From Halosegnis marinus (GTDB lineage Archaea; Halobacteriota; Halobacteria; Halobacteriales; Haloarculaceae): a stretch of DNA of 64,000 bases. The DNA is taken from the NCBI RefSeq assembly GCF_029338355.1, contig NZ_CP119802.1:1860001-1924000 (forward strand), read 5' to 3'. Below, one piece after another: positions 1 to 8,015 of this stretch. Position 1 is the first letter of the stretch, and each line of letters opens with the position of its first letter. The position numbers were made by a program, and so were the translations under genes. A model generated the notes under the pieces. It was not told the origin of the DNA. It did no database searches and was given only the letters and a program-made list of their open reading frames with translations.

Positions 1-662
1 CGACGAACCAGTCGTGGGCCGGGCGGGACATGACGTGGCACGCCGGCCCGACCGGCATCGAGGAGACGGAGCGCGGCTACGCCGTCGAGGGGACGCCTTC
101 GGACGCGGTGGCCGTCGCGCTCTCCGTGCTCGACATCGACCCGGACGTGGTCGTCGCGGGGGTCAACGACGGCATGAACCTCTCGGCGCACATCCTCGAA
201 CGCTCCGGGACGGTCGGCGCGGCCGTCGAGGCCGCCCACTTCGGCGTGCCGGCGGTGGCCGTCTCCACGGCCGACCACACCGACCCCGCGCCGCCCCACG
301 AGGACCCGGAGACGTTCGAACTCGCGGCCGAGGCGGGCGCGTTCGTGACCGAGCGCGCGCTCGACTCCGGGGTCTTCGCGGCGGCCGAGTACCTGAACGT
401 GAACGCCCCGGCCTTCGCCGACGACCCGGAGGTCCACCTCACGCGGCCCGCCCGCGAGTACGCCGTCGAGGCCGACCGGGTCGAGGACGGGGAGGTGGAA
501 CTGCGCGACGGCGGCTGGGAACGCTTCCTCGACGGCGAGACGCGCGACGACCCCGAGACGGACCGCCACGCCGTCCTCGCGGGGAACGTGAGCGTCACGC
601 CGATGCGGCTCCCGCGGGCCGCGGACGCCGAGTTCGACCTGAGCGGCTTCGACGCGACCTGA
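1..662 (+). CDS. surE: 5'-nucleotidase SurE, 5'-truncated by window
   Basis: SurE is a metal-dependent nucleoside monophosphate phosphatase acting in the cytoplasm. The frame is already open at base 3 (codons read TNQSWAGRDM before the first internal Met), so the N-terminus with the metal-binding NDDG motif lies outside the window. Visible family signatures are GVNDGMNLSAHILERSGTVG and the following AAVEAAHFGVPAVAVS, which match the SurE glycine-rich and SGTVGAA core. The C-terminal part carries the usual N-[VL]-[NT]-AP strand (LNVNAPAF). It is convergent with the permease downstream, with stops four bases apart. The family call is secure; only the substrate is open. Confidence 0.9.
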   Translation, partial: TNQSWAGRDMTWHAGPTGIEETERGYAVEGTPSDAVAVALSVLDIDPDVVVAGVNDGMNLSAHILERSGTVGAAVEAAHFGVPAVAVSTADHTDPAPPHEDPETFELAAEAGAFVTERALDSGVFAAAEYLNVNAPAFADDPEVHLTRPAREYAVEADRVEDGEVELRDGGWERFLDGETRDDPETDRHAVLAGNVSVTPMRLPRAADAEFDLSGFDAT

Positions 663-666
663 AATC

Positions 667-2016
667 CTAGTCCTCGCGGCCGGGCAGTCGCGCGTCGAGC
701 GCCCGCTCGAACGAGCGCGCCCCGGAGACCATCCGTTCGCCCTCGAAGTAGAGCAGTTCCACGGCGACCACGACGACGGCGACGGCGAGCACGGACCAGA
801 ACACCTCGCGCTGTGCGGTGTAGAGGTGGAAGACCAGCAGCGGGAAGAACGCCCCCGTGCCGAGGACGCCGACCGCGGGTATCGCGCCGTTGACCCCCTC
901 CGCGTCGCGCTTCGTGAACGCGATGAACGACATGACGCCGAAGACGACCATGAACGCGAGCGAGCCGAACGAGGTGATGGCGTCGAGCGAGCCGTAGGCG
1001 GTGAAGGCGGCCGCGAGCGCGCCGATGACGAGAAGGGTGCGCTCGGGTGCGCCGTCGGCGTCGGCCGACCCCGCCCGGTCGGGAATCAGCCCGTCCGCGA
1101 GCATCCCCTTGGCGAAGTGAGCCGAGGAGAACAGCGTCCCGTTGATGGCGCTCCCCGTCGAGAACAGCGCGGCGACGGCGACGAAGACGAACCCGAGGCT
1201 CCCGAGGAACGGCTCGACGGCGCGTGCGACGGCGATTTCGGGCTGTCGCCGGATGACGTCGGTCGCCACCGTGCTCGTGACGAGTATCGCCACCATGCTG
1301 TCGATGACGATCGCGCCCACGATGGAGGTGTAGATGGCCTTCGGAATCGTCTCCTCGGGGTCGCGCACGCTCCCGTAGTCGTAGACGAGCAGCTGCCACC
1401 CCTGAAAGGAGACGAACGAGACGGCCGTGGCCGTCACCAGCCCGAGGTCGTCGAGCCGACCGAAGCCGAAGGAGAGCCCGTCGTGGGTCGCACCGTACCA
1501 CAGCCCCCACGCGCTCACGCCGAAGAGGACGACGAGCTTCAGCCCGACGAGCACCTTCTCGGAGGCCCCCGTCGCCCGGGCCCCGACGACGTTGAGCACG
1601 ACGAACAGCGCCACGGCGAACACCGAGTAGGTCGGGCGGAGCGGGAGCGGCACCGCCTCCCGGAGCCACGCCGGGGACAACTCCACGGCGAAGCCGCCGA
1701 ACGCGAACGCGTAGACGGCGATGGCCCCGACGTAGCCGACCAGCAGGGTCCACCCGACCATCCCCGCGGCGTCGCGGTTGCCGAGGAACTGCTCTATCTG
1801 GGTGACCGACCCGCCGTGTTCGTCGCCGAGCTCGTTGAGCTTGATGTAGCTGTACGCCGCGCACATCGAGACGAGGCTCGCCGCCGTGAACGCCAGCCAC
1901 GCGGCGCCCCCGGCGATGGAGACGACGACGCCGAGGACGGAGAACACGCCGCCGCCGATCATCCCCCCGAGGCCGATGGCGGCCGCGCCGGCGAAGCCGA
2001 GTTCGTCCTCGCTCAC
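667..2016 (-). CDS. APC-superfamily amino acid permease
   Basis: A 449-residue integral membrane protein with about 12 hydrophobic segments, the typical size of APC amino acid/polyamine permeases. The first helix carries the APC signature IGLGGMIGGGVFSVLG, the unwound substrate/cation-binding stretch of LeuT-fold transporters. The GTG start at 2016 is chosen because a TATA-like TCTTTAACG lies about 25-33 bases upstream (2041-2049), fitting a leaderless transcript. It presumably imports or exchanges amino acids across the cytoplasmic membrane; the substrate cannot be read from sequence. It ends convergent with surE, and its neighbour on the same strand (TRIC-like gene, ending at 2058) is separated by this promoter, so it is probably transcribed alone. 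Confidence 0.85.
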   Translation of the reverse strand: MSEDELGFAGAAAIGLGGMIGGGVFSVLGVVVSIAGGAAWLAFTAASLVSMCAAYSYIKLNELGDEHGGSVTQIEQFLGNRDAAGMVGWTLLVGYVGAIAVYAFAFGGFAVELSPAWLREAVPLPLRPTYSVFAVALFVVLNVVGARATGASEKVLVGLKLVVLFGVSAWGLWYGATHDGLSFGFGRLDDLGLVTATAVSFVSFQGWQLLVYDYGSVRDPEETIPKAIYTSIVGAIVIDSMVAILVTSTVATDVIRRQPEIAVARAVEPFLGSLGFVFVAVAALFSTGSAINGTLFSSAHFAKGMLADGLIPDRAGSADADGAPERTLLVIGALAAAFTAYGSLDAITSFGSLAFMVVFGVMSFIAFTKRDAEGVNGAIPAVGVLGTGAFFPLLVFHLYTAQREVFWSVLAVAVVVVAVELLYFEGERMVSGARSFERALDARLPGRED

Positions 2017-2057
2017 GGCCCCGAGTCACGCCGCCATCCAACGTTAAAGAGGGGGGC

Positions 2058-2672
2058 TCACAGGGAGGGGAGCGACCAGTCGTAGCGAATCGCCGCCAGT
2101 CTGAGCGCGAGCGTGACGCCGACGCAGGTCGCGGTCGGGGCCGGCGGCGCGACGTTCGCGGCCCGCACCGCGAGCAGGGCGACCCCGCCCGCGAGCGCGG
2201 GTGTCGCGTAGAAGTCCTCGCGGAGCACGACCGGGACGCGGGTGAGGAGCAGGTCCGACAGCGACCCGCCGCCGACGCCCGTCAGCGTGGCGAGCAGGAC
2301 GACGCCGAAGGGGGAGACGCCGGCGTCGACGCCGACGAGCGCGCCCGTGGCGGCGAAGGCGGCGAGTCCCACGCTGTCGGCGAGCGCGAGCGCCGGGTGG
2401 TCGCGCCCCGCGACGCCCGACAGCGAGAGGACGACGGCCACGGCGACGCCGACGAACGCGAAGGTCACGTCGCCGGTCGTCAGCAGCGAGGCGGGCGTCC
2501 GCCCGACGAGCACGTCGCGGAGCGCGCCGCCGCCGAAGGCGGTGAGCAGACCGAGGACGACCACGCCGAACGGGTCGAGGTCCGCCTCCGCGCCCTTCAG
2601 CGCCCCCGCCGCGCCGAAGGCGACGAGGCCGAGCGCGTTGGCGACCGCGAAGGGGTCCGGGGGCGCGACCAC
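2058..2672 (-). CDS. TRIC / UPF0126-family membrane protein
   Basis: A 204-residue, almost wholly hydrophobic protein made of two repeated halves, each with three membrane segments. Each half has a glycine-rich signature (TAFGGGALRDVL around residue 45 and TGVGGGSLSDLL around residue 130), typical of the prokaryotic TRIC cation channel / YadS-YicG family (once annotated as glycine transporter). GTG start, four bases after the stop of the SAM hydroxide adenosyltransferase gene, so it is the third gene of a nadM operon. The probable role is a homotrimeric cation channel in the cytoplasmic membrane; the ion is unknown. Confidence 0.8.
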   Translation of the reverse strand: MVAPPDPFAVANALGLVAFGAAGALKGAEADLDPFGVVVLGLLTAFGGGALRDVLVGRTPASLLTTGDVTFAFVGVAVAVVLSLSGVAGRDHPALALADSVGLAAFAATGALVGVDAGVSPFGVVLLATLTGVGGGSLSDLLLTRVPVVLREDFYATPALAGGVALLAVRAANVAPPAPTATCVGVTLALRLAAIRYDWSLPSL

Positions 2673-2676
2673 GCGC

Positions 2677-3432
2677 TCACCACCCGAACTCGACCGTGTC
2701 GCCCGGCCCGAGGCCGAACGTCTCGTCGCCGCGCCCCCGGTTCACGGCGAGTTCGGCCTGCCCGTGACTCCCGACGGTGACGAGTCGCTCGCCCGCGCCG
2801 ACGTGGGCGTACGAGGGCGCGACGGGGACGGACTCGCCGTTCACCGTGACGGCGTCGCGCCCCTCGACCCTCGTGCCGGCGAGGTTCGTCACGGCGTTGC
2901 CGAAGCCGTCCACGACGAGCACCTCCGCGGTCGCGCCGTCGTCGCGGACCTCGGGCGCGGGGAAGGCGAGGTCGGCGTACTCGCGGGTCGGCGAGAGGGC
3001 GGGCAGCCGGTGGAGGTCGTCGATTCCGACATCGTGGCAGTCGGCGGCGACGGGCGCGAACACGTCCCGGCCGTGGAAGGTCTGGGAGGCGGGGTCCTTC
3101 ACGCGGACCTCGAAGACCTCTATGTCGCCGCCGTCGGCGAGCGCCCGCGCCGGAGGGAACAGGACGCCGTTGTCCGGCCCGACGAGCGCGTGGCCGCCGG
3201 CGCGGACGACGAGCGCCTTCCGGTCGGTGCCGACGCCGGGGTCCACGACGATACAGTGGACCGCCGGCGGGAACTCCGGGAGGACGAACCGGAGCCAGAA
3301 CGCCGCGGCGCGGGGGTCCTGCCGGGGGAGTTCGTGGGCGATGTCCGTCACGTCGGCGTCCGTCCGCCGGGCGACGACGCCCTTCATCGCCGCGGGGTAC
3401 GGCTCGCCGAAGTCGGTAGCGAGGGTTATCAC
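2677..3432 (-). CDS. SAM hydroxide adenosyltransferase (DUF62 family)
   Basis: 251 residues. Family signatures are TLATDFGEPYPAAMKG at the N-terminus, the VVDPGVG strand-turn, the QTFHGRDVFAP motif that contacts SAM, and VDGFGNAVTNL opening the C-terminal domain. Members hydrolyse S-adenosylmethionine to adenosine and methionine, using water where the related fluorinase and chlorinase use halide. The GTG start at 3432 overlaps the nadM stop (GTGA), which argues for translational coupling and against the longer in-frame extension through nadM. The family is known; the physiological reason for SAM hydrolysis is not established. Placement between nadM and a TRIC channel is seen directly; any metabolic link to NAD is inference. 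Confidence 0.85.
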   Translation of the reverse strand: MITLATDFGEPYPAAMKGVVARRTDADVTDIAHELPRQDPRAAAFWLRFVLPEFPPAVHCIVVDPGVGTDRKALVVRAGGHALVGPDNGVLFPPARALADGGDIEVFEVRVKDPASQTFHGRDVFAPVAADCHDVGIDDLHRLPALSPTREYADLAFPAPEVRDDGATAEVLVVDGFGNAVTNLAGTRVEGRDAVTVNGESVPVAPSYAHVGAGERLVTVGSHGQAELAVNRGRGDETFGLGPGDTVEFGW

Positions 3433-3947
3433 GCTTCGCCGCTGTCGGTGTCCGTCACCTGTTTCAGCCGGGCGACGCCGTCTATCTCGGCGATGGTATC
3501 GACGACGGCCCCGGGGACGAGTTCCTCCCAGTCCCGCCCGCCGGCCATCCGCTCGCGCACCTCGGTCCCCTCGAACTCCTCGCGGCGGAACATCGGCGAC
3601 TGGCGCACCTCGACGCCCGCCTCCTCGAACAGGCGGACGACGAGGGGGTTGTTCGAGTAGGCCACGTCGAACCGGGGGCTCATGCTCTGGACGTGGCTCA
3701 CCCACACCGCGTTGCGGTTCAGGTCCTCGATGGGGACCGCGTAGGTGATGAGGTCCATCGGCGCCGTCGCCTTCGTCACCATCTCGATGCGCTCGCCCGC
3801 CGTGAACGGGTTCCGCTCCGTGTGCGACTGGTCGGCGCTCCCGATCCCGAGCACGAGTTCGTCCACCTCGCCGGCGATGCGCTCGACCATCGCGTGGTGG
3901 CCCTCGTGGTAGGGCTGGAACCGCCCGATGTAGAAGCCGCGGGTCAT
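3429..3947 (-). CDS. nadM: Nicotinamide-nucleotide adenylyltransferase (archaeal NadM)
   Basis: 172 residues, normal for archaeal NadM. It joins NMN (or NaMN) with ATP to give NAD, the last step of NAD synthesis. The nucleotidyltransferase motif GRFQPYHEGHHAMVERI lies at residues 8-24, followed by GIGSADQSHTERNPFTAGER; the C-terminal substrate loop SPMFRREEFEGTEVR contributes the expected basic residues. The ATG at 3947 is preceded by TACTTATACC about 25 bases upstream, so the mRNA is probably leaderless. It leads an operon with the SAM hydroxide adenosyltransferase (GTGA overlap) and the TRIC-like gene. Confidence 0.92.
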   Translation of the reverse strand: MTRGFYIGRFQPYHEGHHAMVERIAGEVDELVLGIGSADQSHTERNPFTAGERIEMVTKATAPMDLITYAVPIEDLNRNAVWVSHVQSMSPRFDVAYSNNPLVVRLFEEAGVEVRQSPMFRREEFEGTEVRERMAGGRDWEELVPGAVVDTIAEIDGVARLKQVTDTDSGEA

Positions 3948-4115
3948 ACCCGGGGGTCGGCCCCCCGCGGTATAAGTACGGCGAGTCCGGGAACGCGACC
4001 GCCCGACGGCGGCCAGTCGCGCCGCCCTCTGTCGGTTTTTCGAACCGTTCCGAGCCGTCCCGGGAGAAAGTATATCAGTCGAGCGTACCTCGTATCGAAC
4101 GACGAAACCCGTTCT
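3948..4115. promoter_or_regulatory. Divergent nadM / lonB promoter region
   Basis: Leftward, TACTTATACC (3967-3977) sits about 25 bases before the nadM ATG. Rightward, GAAAGTATATC (4066-4076) sits about 43 bases before the lonB ATG, implying a short leader of roughly 15 bases for lonB. No strong dyad operator was seen between the two. Confidence 0.55.
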
Positions 4116-6185
4116 ATGAGCGACGAAATCGAAACGAACGACGCCCCCGACGGGGAGCGGCCCGACCCGGAGACGGGACGGAGCAACTCCAACGACCCCG
4201 ACGGGGAGATGACGCCCATCGACGAGGCGACCGAGGAGCTCGGGAGCGACGTCGCCGAGAACCCCGCCGTCGAGGTCGACGAGAGCGAGGAGGACGGCCT
4301 CCTCGGGGGACTCCAGATCGACACCTCGGCTGACATCGAGGTCCCCGACCGCCTGGTCGACCAGGTCATCGGGCAGGACGACGCCCGCGACATCATCCTG
4401 AAGGCGGCGAAACAGCGCCGCCACGTGATGATGATCGGCTCGCCGGGGACCGGCAAGTCGATGCTCGCGAAGGCGATGTCCCAGCTGCTCCCGCGCGAGG
4501 AGCTGCAGGACATCCTCGTCTACCACAACCCCGACGACGGTAACGAGCCGAAGATACGCACCGTGCCCGCGGGCAAGGGCGAGCAGATAGTCGAGGCCCA
4601 CAAGGAGGAGGCCCGCAAGCGCAACCAGATGCGGAGCTTCCTCATGTGGATAATCATCGCGGTGGTGTTCGGCTACTCGCTGCTCATCGCCGGACAGCTC
4701 CTGCTCGGCATCCTCGCGGCGGGTGTCATCTACCTCGCCTTCCGCTACTCCTCGCGGGGCTCCGACGCGATGATTCCGAACCTGCTGGTCAACACGGCCG
4801 ACCAGCAGACCGCTCCCTTCGAGGACGCGACCGGCGCCCACGCCGGCGCGCTGCTGGGCGACGTGCGCCACGACCCGTTCCAGTCGGGCGGGATGGAGAC
4901 GCCGAGCCACGACCGCGTCGAGGCCGGCGCCATCCACAAGGCGAACAAGGGCGTGCTGTTCGTCGACGAGATCAACACGCTCGACATCCGCTCCCAGCAG
5001 AAGCTGATGACCGCCATCCAGGAGGGGAAGTTCTCCATCACGGGCCAGTCCGAGCGCTCCTCGGGCGCGATGGTCCAGACGGAGCCCGTCCCCTGCGACT
5101 TCGTGATGGTCGCGGCGGGCAACCTCGACGCGATGGAGAACATGCACCCCGCGCTCCGCTCGCGCATCAAGGGGTACGGCTACGAGGTGTACATGGACGA
5201 CACCATCGAGGACACCCCGGAGATGCGCCGGAAGCTGGCGCGCTTCATCGCCCAGGAGGTCGACAAGGACGGCCGGCTGCCGCCCTTCACCAACGAGGCG
5301 ATGGAGGAGGTCATCCTGGAGGCGCAACGGCGCGCCGGCCGGAAGGGCCACCTCACGCTCGAACTCCGCAACCTCGGCGGCCTGGTCCGCGTCGCGGGCG
5401 ACATCGCCCGCGCCGAGGACAAGGAGGTCACCGACCGCGCCGAGGTGCTGCAGGCGAAGGAGCGCTCCCGCTCCATCGAACAGCAGCTCGCGGACAACTA
5501 CATCGAGCGCCGGAAGGACTACGACATGACCGTCAACCAGGGCGACATGGTGGGCCGCGTCAACGGCCTCGCCGTCATGGGCGACGACTCCGGTATCGTG
5601 ATGCCCGTCATGGCCGAGGTCACCCCCTCGCAGGGCCCCGGCGAGGTCATCGCCACCGGGAAGCTCCAGGAGATCGCGATGGAGGCCGTCCAGAACGTCT
5701 CGGCCATCATCAAGAAGTTCTCCGACGAGGACATCTCCCAGAAGGACATCCACATCCAGTTCGTCCAGAGCTACGAGGGCGTCGAGGGCGACTCCGCCTC
5801 CGTCACCGTGGCGACGGCGGTCATCTCCGCGCTGGAGAACATCCCCGTCGAGCAGGACGTCGCCATGACCGGCTCGCTGTCGGTCCGCGGCGACGTGCTC
5901 CCGGTCGGCGGCGTCACCCACAAGATCGAGGCCGCCGCCAAGACCGGCCTCGACACGGTCATCATCCCGAAGGCGAACGAGCAGGACGTGATGATCGAGG
6001 AGGAGTACAAGGAGCAGGTCGAGATCGTTCCGGTCTCGCACATCTCCGAGGTGCTGGAGGTCGCGCTCGCGGGCGAGCCCGAGAAGGACTCGCTCGTCGA
6101 CCGCCTCCGCTCCATCACGGGCAAGGCGCTCGAAAGCGGTTCGGACGCGCGTCCGGGCGGCTCCCCCAGCCCGAGCGACGACTGA
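4116..6185 (+). CDS. lonB: Membrane-anchored archaeal Lon protease LonB
   Basis: 689 residues. The order is: acidic haloarchaeal N-terminal extension (1-75), AAA+ domain with Walker A GSPGTGKS (108-115), a membrane insertion of about two helices (residues 174-209) between Walker A and Walker B, Walker B GVLFVDEIN (279-287), and a C-terminal protease domain with the Ser-Lys dyad (Ser about 560 in EGDSASV, Lys about 603 in THKIEAAAK). This is the archaeal LonB layout. It is an essential ATP-dependent protease at the cytoplasmic membrane, and in Haloferax it controls carotenoid/lipid balance. The ATG at 4116 was chosen by the TATA position and the acidic start MSDEIETND. A CPBP protease follows six bases after the stop. 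Confidence 0.95.
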   Translation: MSDEIETNDAPDGERPDPETGRSNSNDPDGEMTPIDEATEELGSDVAENPAVEVDESEEDGLLGGLQIDTSADIEVPDRLVDQVIGQDDARDIILKAAKQRRHVMMIGSPGTGKSMLAKAMSQLLPREELQDILVYHNPDDGNEPKIRTVPAGKGEQIVEAHKEEARKRNQMRSFLMWIIIAVVFGYSLLIAGQLLLGILAAGVIYLAFRYSSRGSDAMIPNLLVNTADQQTAPFEDATGAHAGALLGDVRHDPFQSGGMETPSHDRVEAGAIHKANKGVLFVDEINTLDIRSQQKLMTAIQEGKFSITGQSERSSGAMVQTEPVPCDFVMVAAGNLDAMENMHPALRSRIKGYGYEVYMDDTIEDTPEMRRKLARFIAQEVDKDGRLPPFTNEAMEEVILEAQRRAGRKGHLTLELRNLGGLVRVAGDIARAEDKEVTDRAEVLQAKERSRSIEQQLADNYIERRKDYDMTVNQGDMVGRVNGLAVMGDDSGIVMPVMAEVTPSQGPGEVIATGKLQEIAMEAVQNVSAIIKKFSDEDISQKDIHIQFVQSYEGVEGDSASVTVATAVISALENIPVEQDVAMTGSLSVRGDVLPVGGVTHKIEAAAKTGLDTVIIPKANEQDVMIEEEYKEQVEIVPVSHISEVLEVALAGEPEKDSLVDRLRSITGKALESGSDARPGGSPSPSDD

Positions 6186-6191
6186 ACCGAC

Positions 6192-6968
6192 GTGACCGAC
6201 TGGGCCGCGTTCGCCGGCGTCACGACCGCGGCCACCCTTCTGCTGTTAGCGCTCGCACGCGTGAGCAGCGTCGGGGGCGCCTTCCCGACCCGCGAGGAGG
6301 TGGAGTGGCTCGACGCGCTCCCCGACGACGCCGACCACCTCGCCGCGACGACGGCGACGACGCCCGGCGGCGACCCCGAGCGGTTCTCCTCCGGTCTGCT
6401 GTTCGTGAACGTGCTCGTCACGCACGGCCTCTTCCTCCTCGTGCTCGTCGGCGCGGCGCTGTACGCCCGCGTCCCGGCGAGCGCGTTCGGCCTCTCCGTC
6501 TCGCTCCGCGAACTCGCGCTCGGCGTCGGCTTCGGCCTCCTCCTCTCCGTGCTCAACACCGGGGCCGGGGCGCTCGCTGAGGCGTCCGGCTACGCGCCGA
6601 GCGAGGAGCTCCGCGGGATGCTCGCGCCCGACTCCGCGGGCGGCTGGCTCCTGCTCATGGGCGGGACGCTCCCGCTCGTGGCCGTCTTCGAGGAGGCGCT
6701 GTTCCGCGCGGCGCTGGTCGGCGCGTTCGCCGCCGGCCTCGGGGCGTCGCCGTGGGCGCTCGCCGTCGTCTCCTCGGTCGCGTTCGCGCTCGCCCACGAG
6801 GCGCAGGGCCCGGCCGGCGTCGCCGTGACCGGGACGCTGGGGTTCGTGCTCGCGGCCGGCTACATCGCCACGGGGAGTTTCCTCGTCGTCGCCGTCGCTC
6901 ACTACCTCGTGAACGCCGTCGAGCTCGTCGTGTACGAGGGGCTCGGCGTCGAGCGGCTCGGGGCCTAA
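6192..6968 (+). CDS. CPBP-family intramembrane metalloprotease
   Basis: 258 residues with about seven hydrophobic segments. The CPBP (Abi/Rce1-like) motifs are present in order: EEALFR (Glu167-Glu168), AHE (His202) and HYLVN (His about 236), which form the presumed glutamate/histidine metal site within the membrane. The GTG start lies six bases after the lonB stop, so it is probably cotranscribed with lonB and may share membrane proteostasis; that link is inference. The substrate is unknown. It ends convergent with the next gene, overlapping by four bases. Confidence 0.8.
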   Translation: MTDWAAFAGVTTAATLLLLALARVSSVGGAFPTREEVEWLDALPDDADHLAATTATTPGGDPERFSSGLLFVNVLVTHGLFLLVLVGAALYARVPASAFGLSVSLRELALGVGFGLLLSVLNTGAGALAEASGYAPSEELRGMLAPDSAGGWLLLMGGTLPLVAVFEEALFRAALVGAFAAGLGASPWALAVVSSVAFALAHEAQGPAGVAVTGTLGFVLAAGYIATGSFLVVAVAHYLVNAVELVVYEGLGVERLGA

Positions 6969-7423
6969 AGTCCCTCCAGCGACCGGAGCCGCTGTTCCAC
7001 TTCGGGCGGCGCGGCGCTCGGGCCGTCCCGGACGCGGTGGTCGCCGACGACGAGCGGCGCGGGGTTGGCCGCCAGCGCCTCGCGGACGAGCTGGTGGTCG
7101 TCCGCCTCGCCGTCGACGAGCCCGGCCGTCATCCGCGCGAGCTCGGCGACGGTGACGTTCTCGCCGTAGGGGACCTGTCTGAGCGATTCGAGCACGCCGC
7201 GCCGGTCGGTCGGCAGCGTCAGCGCGACCTCTACGTCGTCGAAGTCGTCGCTCGCGCCCTCCAGGTACGCGCCGATGCGGTCGAGCAGGGGGTGCTCCGG
7301 CTCGGCGTTGTCGTCCGGCTCCGTCGGGAACGACACGGAGAGCAGTTTCCCCGAGGCGTGGCCGAACTGGACGTACCGGTCGAGGTACGTCGCCTCCCGC
7401 GCGTAGATACCCGCGTCCTCCAT
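6965..7423 (-). CDS. MGMT-family DNA-binding protein lacking the alkyl-acceptor cysteine
   Basis: 152 residues. The C-terminal half has the MGMT helix-turn-helix signature PYGENVTVAELARM and the NPAPLVV strand that normally runs into PCHRV. Here the tetrad reads GDHR, so the methyl-accepting cysteine is replaced by aspartate. The protein therefore cannot act as a suicide alkyltransferase, and resembles alkyltransferase-like (ATL) proteins that bind O6-alkylguanine and recruit repair. The N-terminal ~75 residues are haloarchaeal-type. The ATG at 7423 starts MEDAGIY. It is convergent with the CPBP gene. The DNA repair role is inference from the fold. Confidence 0.7.
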   Translation of the reverse strand: MEDAGIYAREATYLDRYVQFGHASGKLLSVSFPTEPDDNAEPEHPLLDRIGAYLEGASDDFDDVEVALTLPTDRRGVLESLRQVPYGENVTVAELARMTAGLVDGEADDHQLVREALAANPAPLVVGDHRVRDGPSAAPPEVEQRLRSLEGL

Positions 7424-7480
7424 ACCCCGTGGTCGGCCGTCCCCCACATGAGATTTCGGGGCGACGTTCGCCCCTTCGAC

Positions 7481-7514
7481 ACCCCTTTAAGCCACGGCGG
7501 AGTAGCACGGGGTA
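7481..7514 (+). promoter_or_regulatory. Leaderless promoter of the Nudix gene
   Basis: TTTAAG at 7486-7491 is centred about 27 bases before the ATG at 7515, the usual spacing for a leaderless haloarchaeal transcript. Confidence 0.55.
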
Positions 7515-8006
7515 ATGATAGAGGCCACGAGTGCGGGAGCCATCCTCTTCCGGGATACCCGTGGCCGGCGTGAGTACCTGCTGCTCAAGTCCCGGCCCGG
7601 CGACTGGGAGTTCCCCAAGGGCGGAGTCGAGGGCGAGGAGGAGCTACAACAAACCGCCATCCGCGAGGTCACGGAAGAAGCCGGAATCGAGGACTTCCGG
7701 CTGTTGGACGGGTTCCGCGAGGACTACGATTACGTGTTCGAGGCGAACGGCAACACCATCCACAAGACGGTCCACCTGTTCGTCGCGAAGTCGTTCGAGG
7801 CGTCCGCAGAGCTGTCGAAGGAGCACCGCGACCTGCAGTGGCGCGACTACGAGCAGGCCATCAACACCATCACGCAGGACGGGCCGCGCGACATCCTCCG
7901 GGAGGCCCACGAGTTCCTCGACGCGTACTTCGAGGCGCAGGAGGGCGACGCCGCGGAGGCCGAGGAGGTCCCCGAGACCGCGGAGGCCGAGGAGACCGGC
8001 GAGTAG
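7515..8006 (+). CDS. Nudix hydrolase, Ap4A-hydrolase-like
   Basis: 163 residues. A complete Nudix box runs from GGVEGEEEL to REVTEEAGI (residues about 36-58), fitting the GX5EX7REUXEEXGU pattern that binds the catalytic metal. The small early domain starting SAGAILFRD resembles bis(5'-nucleosyl)-tetraphosphatase members, which clean up Ap4A-type dinucleotides or similar pyrophosphates in the cytoplasm. The last ~25 residues are a low-complexity acidic tail rich in Glu and Ala. A TATA box at the right distance supports the ATG at 7515. The next gene follows after nine bases. Confidence 0.85.
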   Translation: MIEATSAGAILFRDTRGRREYLLLKSRPGDWEFPKGGVEGEEELQQTAIREVTEEAGIEDFRLLDGFREDYDYVFEANGNTIHKTVHLFVAKSFEASAELSKEHRDLQWRDYEQAINTITQDGPRDILREAHEFLDAYFEAQEGDAAEAEEVPETAEAEETGE

Positions 8007-8015
8007 GGGCGCCCC

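Noticed and set aside
3429-6041. Very long open frame on the - strand antisense to lonB
   Set aside because: Antisense stop-free frame caused by high GC and codon bias. lonB on the + strand has all AAA+ and protease motifs, and the antisense product is low-complexity Leu/Val/Asp/His sequence. Only its last part (nadM) is real.
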